Assembly (NCBI GenBank): GCA_030035585.1
Contig: CM057473.1
Span: forward strand, 9,660,501-9,724,500
Source: Dugong dugon
Lineage: Eukaryota; Chordata; Mammalia; Sirenia; Dugongidae
Direction of reading: 5' to 3'
DNA: 64,000 bases
Part shown: positions 57,667 to 64,000 of the stretch, piece after piece
Layout: every line of letters begins with the position of its first letter
How positions within the stretch are numbered: the stretch's first letter is position 1
Program-made: the position numbers and the translations under genes
The notes under the pieces: generated by a model
What the model saw: only the letters and a program-made list of their open reading frames with translations
The model's database searches: none
Told to the model about the DNA's origin: nothing

Positions 57667-58490
57667 TCTTCAAAGTATACAATCACAAACGATATTTTTG
57701 ACGCGTTCAGATTTCAAAGTAGAGATTAAGAAGTTAATGCAGGACTTCCACTTCTGCCTGTGACTCAGTCACAGGAACTTCCCAGTGTAAACAGAGAACT
57801 GACAAAATCTCCGCAGTTTTCAGTCACTGGACACTGAGCAGCACAGGGCTGGAATACCTGAGAGAAAGCAAGCAAAGAGACTGAATGATGGGTTCCCAGC
57901 AACATGAATGCAACATTTCTACTCATTCTACCAGAAGCACCTCTAAATTTCAGAGCAGGGAAGGGGAGCCCAGGCCATGCATGTGGTCCCACTATTCATC
58001 AAACAGAGATCAGAGCTCAGGGAGGCTGAGGCAGCTGGACTTGCAGGGCAGGGTGCTAAGGATGAGGGAGCTCCAGGGAAAGAGCTCCAGAAATCTGCAC
58101 AGGGTTTCCTGAGGCTTTGGCTGCACAGGGTAAAACTAGGCAATGCTTGCATATGTAAAACTCCATGAATCCGGGGGGGAAAAAAAAAAACTACTTTGGA
58201 TCTGCAAACCGAGGAACATCATGGGAAGTGATTTAGAGCAGATCAACAAATCCATCTGGGATGTGACAAGGAGAGAGAGAGCAGAGGCCTAAAGCCAAAA
58301 GTGCAGAAATCTGGATGAGCCAACATACTGGCTGATCTGAAGCAGACAGACTTAAGAGATCCTGGAGCCACTGTGAAATCAAAAATGCAAGCAAAAAAAT
58401 ATTTTTTTAAGGTCATCCCCAAGGCTGTTGGCATGGATTGGCCTAGAGAATTAAAGGGGGCTAAGAAAGAAAGCCATCCTGGAGCATTCA

Positions 58491-58702
58491 GTGACTTTGA
58501 CTGTTTGGTAGTAATAGGTGACCTTGATTATTTGATAATAGTAGGTGAACTTGACTGTTTGATAGTAGTAGGTGACCTTGACTATTTTATAGTAGTAGGT
58601 GACCTTGACTGATAATAGTAGGTGACCTTGACTGTTTGATAGTAGTAGGCAACCTTGACTATGTGATAGTAGTAGGTGACCTTGACTATTTGATAGTAGT
58701 GG
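58491..58702. repeat. 27-bp minisatellite, eight units
   Basis: Units start at 58491, 58518, 58545, 58572, 58599, 58622, 58649 and 58676, each like gtgaccttgactgtttgata plus gtagtag. The fifth is shortened to 23 bp. Because 27 is a multiple of three, both strands show false repeated 9-residue peptides. Confidence 0.93.
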
Positions 58703-58899
58703 ATTTGTGCTCAGAAAAGTCAAGATGCTCTCTGAGCAACTGGGTGATTACACAGAAGAATCAGGATCATTTCTTCTGGAACCTGCTATTAAATCAACTA
58801 ATGAAAACAGACATACAACATTATTCTATGGGGAAAATGTTGAGAAGAGATTCAGCATTTAATTAAATTAGTCATCTCTGAGCCAAGTTCAAGCACAAG

Positions 58900-59230
58900 G
58901 CAGAACTGGGCCATCCAAGAGAAATAAAATGCAAGTCACATATGCAATTTTAAATTTTCTGGTAGTCACATTAACCAAAAAAGCATAAAATAATAGGTAA
59001 AATTAGTATGAAAGATACATTTTATTTAACCTAATACAACTAAAATATCACTATTTTGACAGATGATCAATATGAAATAGCAATGAGATATTTTATATTT
59101 GGTTCTAAATTTTAAATTAGTTTAAATTAAACAAAGTTAAAAATTCAGCTCCTCAGTCTCATTAGTCATATTGCAGGTGCTCAAAAGTCACATGTGACTA
59201 GTGGCTAACCTGTTAGACATGTAGTGCTAG
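58900..59230 (-). mobile_element. Old non-autonomous DNA transposon relic
   Basis: The reverse strand shows gccactagtcacatgtgac near one end and atttaaaattgcatatgtga near the other, separated by AT-rich sequence, as in a widespread eutherian DNA transposon. The family is not named with confidence. Confidence 0.5.
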
Positions 59231-59300
59231 AACCAAAGAGAAAGGATAACGTTAGAGTCTTTGAAAAACACTCTGAATTTAATAAGTAACCTAATGCTTT

Positions 59301-59456
59301 CAGAGCCCTGGTGGCACAGTAGTTAAGAGCTCAGCTGCTAACCAAAACGCTTGGCAGTTCGAATCAACCAACCGCTGCTTGGAAACCCTATGGGGCAGCT
59401 CTCCTCTGTCCTGTAGGGTTGCTATGAGTTGGAATCCATTCCACAGCAGTGGATTT
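59301..59456 (+). mobile_element. AfroSINE, short type
   Basis: Head agagccctggtggcacag, short-form junction, ending gcagtggatttc; taatgct repeats on both sides suggest the target-site duplication. Confidence 0.88.
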
Positions 59457-60459
59457 CTAATGCTCACAGTCAATGAAATTCTCAGTCTTCTTCTAGAAGG
59501 GCAAGATTTCTAAAAATGTGCTTGTTGAAAGCTTCTTAATGGAGGTTGGTTAACGAGGCTACTGTATAGAAGCCAAAGCCATCACCACTTATTGAAGAGT
59601 ATTCTGAGTTAAGCAGCTTCTATTTAGAATTGTAGCCTTCTTGGAATATCCCATGACTTCATCCTGCCCTTCCACTCAGTGTCCAGATGTGTACTGTCAA
59701 ATATTAATGATGAACTCATGAGAAGAGTTTTGGGAGTTCTCAACAGTTTTGATATATAGTATCAAAGAGAGCAATCCTCTGTTCACTTCTCAGACTCCAA
59801 ACCAGTGTCAATAGTACTTTCTCACCCAAGTCAAGACACAGAAACACAGGGCAATATTTTAAACTTTCTTATAGTTAATTATTACAATGAGAGATGGAAC
59901 TCTACGAGACAGCCGTGTTTTTCTGGGTCTCGCGAGTTTTCACCCTTTGACAGAAGGCACTCTTACACTTTTCTATCGCTGGTTTCAGTGGAAAATACTT
60001 CAGTTTTCCTTCTGTGACAGGTTTCCACCTTACACAAGTTCCAGCTCTCACAGGTTTTACTGTACGATTTCTTCTCCTGTTCCCACACCCCCTCTCCTTT
60101 CTGAAGAAAAGGTAATCGTGCAAAGCCAACTTATTGCATACTGAAATAAAGCTGGATTTGACAACTTTTTGTAGCTAGGAATGTATTCTTCTATTATAGG
60201 ATCAAAGACACTTGCTTTCCAGAAACATTATCAGGGATAATAATCAAGAATGCAGTCTGATTTAGTAGGCATTTCCAGCGGAATAATTTTATTTTTTCCT
60301 AGTAGTTAGCTCAAAATGGCTTCAGGTCCACAAACTTCCATTTCAAACCTCTCCTGAAGTAATCCCCAAAAATGTACAGAGAGCCACATAGTATTGTTTC
60401 TGATAGTGAGTCTGGATTAATTCAGTTTAGTTCAAGGAATTTCTCCAAGTTATACACAA

Positions 60460-60664
60460 AGAGCCCTGGTGGTGTAGTGGTTAAGCGCTCGGCTGCTAAT
60501 CAAAAGTTTGGCGAGTCTACTCTGCCAGCCGCTCTGTAGGAGAAAGATGTGGCAGTCTGTTTCCATAAAGATTTGCAGCCTTGGAAACCCTATGGGGCAA
60601 GGGTACTCCATCCTATAGGGTTGCTATGAGCCAGAATTGACTCAGTGGCAATGGGTTTAGTTTT
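60460..60664 (+). mobile_element. AfroSINE, long type
   Basis: Head agagccctggtggtgtag, damaged B box (ggcgagtctactctgccagc), 45-nt block, ending caatgggtttagtttt. Confidence 0.88.
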
Positions 60665-61171
60665 CTGGTTTATCATACACATGCTTCATCAACTTCAACA
60701 AATGACAGGTTGAAAGGAAGATATAGATGACTAAGGATATACTAAAATAAAGTCTTATGAAAGTTTGACCCAGCAATTAACACATTTTAATCACCAACAC
60801 ATCGTTTGCTGATCTATATGAGAACTTGGTCTTGATTGCCATTTATGGCCAATACGTAAACACTCACATCTGTCATACCCTCACTGATGGAAAAGGATTT
60901 TCTTGGATTCTGTTGAGTCAACAACAACTTACTCACCTCATCTGTAGCACAAAAAGTAAACTGTGCTAGACAAAGGAGCTGAAGCTAAGTGGTTTAACCC
61001 TGCGATCACTGTATTCCACATGAAAATGAGTCAGGATAGCATTATGATAATCAGCTGAGGTTTTCCCCCTCTGAATGGCTTGATAGTATCAAGATCATTA
61101 AAACAATCTCCATTATAGCAGTCAGCTCTTTGTTAGTGATACATACATTAAATGCATACATAAACCGAAAA

Positions 61172-61348
61172 TCCAACCCGTTGCCATTGAGTCAATCCAA
61201 CTCATGGTGACCCCCTGTATTACAGAGAAGAACTGCTCCATGAAGTTTTCTTAGCTGTAATCTCTACGAAGCAGATCACCAGGACTTTCTTCCACAGCAC
61301 CTCTGGGTGGGTTTAAACCACCAACCTTTAGGTTCTTAGTTGAGCAGA
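61172..61348 (-). mobile_element. AfroSINE, head truncated
   Basis: A reverse copy from aacccgttgccattgagtc to gttcttagttgagcag. Confidence 0.86.
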
Positions 61349-61360
61349 AACTGTGTCTTT

Positions 61361-61391
61361 CATACACACACATACACACACACACACACAC
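61361..61391. repeat. CA microsatellite
   Basis: About 15 CA units with one TA interruption, directly after a SINE. Confidence 0.9.
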
Positions 61392-61474
61392 TTATAACTC
61401 TCTCTAGGACCATAAAGTGGGAAAAAAGAGAAACCTTGAAAAGTAAAATTTCCAGGTTTTTCTGCATGAACTAG

Positions 61475-61502
<28 letters not shown>
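61475..61502. repeat. TA microsatellite
   Basis: Fourteen uninterrupted TA units. Confidence 0.95.
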
Positions 61503-61506
<4 letters not shown>

Positions 61507-61554
61507 GAGAGATGTAGCTCTGCAAACGGTCATTAGTTTGCAACATGTGGACGG

Positions 61555-61690
61555 CAGACTCTATGGTTCGGAGCTAGGATTCAAACCCAGGCAGTCTGGC
61601 TCACATCCTTGACCACAAGAGCAACATAGAATCTCATTTCTGGAAAGATCTTAAGAGGTTATCTAGTCCAACTCACAAACTGATGTTTAT
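61555..61690 (-). mobile_element. MIR fragment
   Basis: gctaggattcaaacccaggc then agtctggctc is the reverse complement of the MIR core. The following atttctggaaagatctta may belong to a neighbouring old element. Confidence 0.55.
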
Positions 61691-61822
61691 TGTGTTCAGT
61701 ATCATCCCTGACAGTGCACTAGTTCTCTTAGGAGCAAGGGCAAGAAAACATTTCTGAAGCAGAAGGAATATGAAGGGTCTTTTTCCTATGTGATAAATTA
61801 AAATAACTTAGAGTTAAACTCC

Positions 61823-62270
61823 GTCTTAGTTATAGTGCTGCTATAACTAAGTCCAAATTCAGGGCATTAGCTCCAGGGGAAGACTGTCTCTGTCAGCTCT
61901 AGAGGAAGGTCCTTATCATCTTCCCGGGTGGAGGAGCTTCTCAGCACAGGAACCTCAGGTTTAAAGGACACACTATTCTCCTGGCTCTTGTTTCTTGGTG
62001 GTATGAGGTCTCCATGTCTCTCTGCTCTCCTCTCTCTTTTATATCTTGAAAGAGAGTGACTTAAAACACAACCTTATCTTGTAGATTGAGTCCTGCCTCA
62101 TTAACATAACTACCTCTAATCCTGCCTCATTAATATCACACAGGTACAATTTACAACACACAGGAAAATCATATCCGATGACAAAATGGTGGGCAATCAC
62201 ACAATACTGGGAATCATGGCCTAGCTAAATTGACACACATTTTGGGGGGACACAATTCAATCCATAACAT
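61823..62270 (-). mobile_element. MaLR-like solo LTR, second copy, internally deleted
   Basis: It aligns with 44442-44925 in order (agtgctgctataac, gggcattagctccag, ttggtggtatgaggtct, ctctcttttatatct, cacacaggaaaatca and gggggacacaattcaatcc). It lacks about 40 bases near the LTR end, including the AATAAA part. Confidence 0.65.
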
Positions 62271-64000
62271 ACTCCTTAAGCAACTCAGCCATGTGATTTC
62301 CCAACATTGAGAAATTACTCCTTACCAATCTGCTGTTCCATAATCATCTCTTCTACAAAGAAAAAGAAAGAAAAATAATGTCACACCCACTGGCGGTCAA
62401 ATAAGAAATGTAAATAAATGATCTATAATTCCTTATTTTATTTTCTGGCACCTCTCTAGAAAAACTGAGAAATTCTAGTTTCAGTTATAAACATTAACTG
62501 TATAGATTTATTAAGCCAGTCTATAACACGTCTAATATCCCAAAGAGCACATCCACATTCCTCAAAGAAAATGCTAATCAAAATTTTCAAAAAGTAATTT
62601 TCACCCATCATGTCTAATGTTTCATCTCCACAGAATAATGTAGACTTTCTCAAAGTTGAGACCTTCTTCATTTGTAAAAAAAAAAAAAAAGAGAGAGAGA
62701 AATTGTTATCTAAGAAAAAAATTATTGGAAATGAAAGAGAAGAAAGTCCTCACCAAAACTGTGGTTTCAAATATAAAACAACTAAAATCCCTTCCATGGT
62801 TTTCAGAATCACTCATACCAGCAGTTCTTCTAACTTCTTTTCTCAAAAGAAAAAAGAAATGGGGTGAGGAACCTGCACAATGACCTCTGAGCAAAACTTC
62901 AAATAGGATTTTAGTCCTGTTTCCCACATTTACATAAATATGCTTCACAGTGATTTGACTCTGCAGCACCAAACTAACAAACCAACCATAGTTGGCACAG
63001 GTATACCCCTAACTCTGGAGTGAGACCAGAGATGGAAGAAATATCAACATCTATCAAGGCCCGTGGAAGTAAATTTAGACTCTCTTCTGCCACCAAACAA
63101 ACAACCACAACCACATCTTAAAAGCTACCATCAGGATGACTGAACTGGGCCGCACAGCCCTGAAGTGGTTTCTTCCATATCTTAGTCCTGTAATTACTGG
63201 TGGGTGTTCTCTCCCGACACTCAAGAGTTAGACTTTGGTTTGAATGTTGTTCTGAAGCTTATCCAAATAATGCTGGATTTTTCTTCCATGTGTGTTTCTC
63301 CCTTTTCTCATATATTTTCTTTCTCATTCCACCGCTACCTATTCAACTTTCTCCTGCAGAATCTATGTATTGCCTTCCAAGTCTAGAATTTTCTATTGTG
63401 TCTTACTAGTTCAGTACCTGTGTCCTAATACTTAAAAAAATGCTTTTTACTTTATAGAAGCTAAAGAAGAAATAAAATTTTTTTTTTTTTTTTGGTCAAA
63501 GAGAACTAAACTGAAAATTATCCGAATTCCTCTTAGCCAGAAAATGAATTTCTTACACCCACACTTCATAAAGCTTTGTTTTATTTTTTAAGAATATTTT
63601 GAAACAGAAAACGATCAAAGCTAGAACCAGCTTATAGAAGACACTTGTAATTATTTGACTGGAGAGCATCGTCTTCCTCTTCCTAAGGGCACCAGAACTT
63701 CCAAATTTTTGAGGAATTACCCCTTCCCTTCTGGTTGGAGGATAATTAGGGGCTCAGCTCTCTCCCAGCGAAATGGTGGAGATGAAACCCAAAACAGGCC
63801 ATAATTCAGAGCTCCCTGAAATTTGAAACTTGAGAAGAGGAACAAAGAGACTGAAAGTTGTGGTTTATCCAGTTCTGGAGTGGCTTTCTGGCTAGATCCT
63901 TCATGTTACAAGATGCTCCCTGTGGTTCTTGCTGGGGTCTGTGCACCTCTTTGCTTCCTGCCTATTTCCATGCCTATTCCTCCAGACTTTATGTTGAGTT

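Larger units (their letters stand above)
33961..64000. other. Gene-free 3' flank of ADAMTS5
   Basis: I find no exon, tRNA or rRNA here. In human the next gene on this side is ADAMTS1, farther than 30 kb, so its absence is expected. Stretches over 300 bases with nothing recognisable include 33961-34734, 34901-35819, 38715-39313, 41840-43796, 47730-48037, 52468-53250, 54454-55000, 55474-57451, 57667-58490, 59457-60459 and 62271-64000. AT microsatellite-like sequence lies at 38970-39042 and a run of 23 T at 42722-42744. Confidence 0.7.

Noticed and set aside
58373-58723. Frames with repeated 9-residue peptides on both strands
   Set aside because: They come from a 27-bp tandem repeat whose period is a multiple of three; there is no sign of translation.
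33961-64000. Search for exons of ADAMTS1 or another neighbouring gene
   Set aside because: No metalloproteinase, TSP1 or other coding pattern was found; ADAMTS1 should lie beyond the right edge.
1-64000. CRISPR array, operon or phage-like module
   Set aside because: Splice sites, SINEs, LINEs and MaLR LTRs show mammalian nuclear DNA; the only tandem arrays are microsatellites, a minisatellite and an LTR-like duplication.

Overview
The window is vertebrate nuclear DNA from a placental mammal, almost certainly an afrotherian and most likely a paenungulate (elephant, sirenian or hyrax). It shows GT-AG introns, low gene density and CpG depletion. About fifty copies of the tRNA-derived AfroSINE lie on both strands, together with RTE/BovB-type LINE pieces, L1 3' ends, L2, MIR, MaLR-type LTRs and hAT-type relics. 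Many AfroSINEs lack an internal block of about 45 nt that other copies keep; as I recall, that deletion marks a hyrax-sirenian-proboscidean subfamily. The species cannot be fixed from the sequence alone.

One protein-coding gene is present: the 3' part of ADAMTS5 (aggrecanase-2) on the + strand. Six exons were placed: 3799-3966, 13649-13932, 16549-16732, 17104-17279, 20089-20264 and 26978-27545. They join in one open frame with no stop or frameshift and give about 517 residues. These correspond to residues 413-930 of a 930-residue protein, so they should be exons 3-8 of 8. They encode the end of the catalytic domain from the second zinc histidine, then the disintegrin-like, TSP1, cysteine-rich, spacer and C-terminal TSP1 domains. 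Exons 1-2 (signal peptide, prodomain, most of the catalytic domain) lie before base 1, and the window opens in intron 2. A long AU-rich 3' UTR runs from 27546 to perhaps about 33960. It carries a perfect miR-140-5p 8-mer site, a close pair of miR-27 seed sites and two antisense AfroSINEs.

The introns (9.7, 2.6, 0.37, 2.8 and 6.7 kb) are filled with repeats, often nested: an L1 3' end inside an AfroSINE in intron 4, an AfroSINE inside an L1 and another AfroSINE inside an AfroSINE in intron 6, and AfroSINEs inside a MIR and an L2 in intron 7. Intron 3 has a small CpG-dense patch with overlapping inverted repeats at about 13050-13140.

From about 34 kb to the end I see no gene. The stretch holds SINEs, L2, MaLR-type LTRs, a pile of L1 3' ends, and a 2.7-kb decayed RTE/BovB-like LINE on the - strand (49446-52205) with recognisable endonuclease and reverse transcriptase. 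It also holds a 27-bp minisatellite (58491-58702) and a diverged 0.3-kb direct repeat (40940-41233 and 43797-44086). No operon, CRISPR array, functional tRNA or rRNA gene is present, and nothing here supports a new multi-gene system. The most interesting material is the SINE/LINE biology (two SINE families with different tRNA heads sharing an RTE tail) and the regulatory parts of ADAMTS5.
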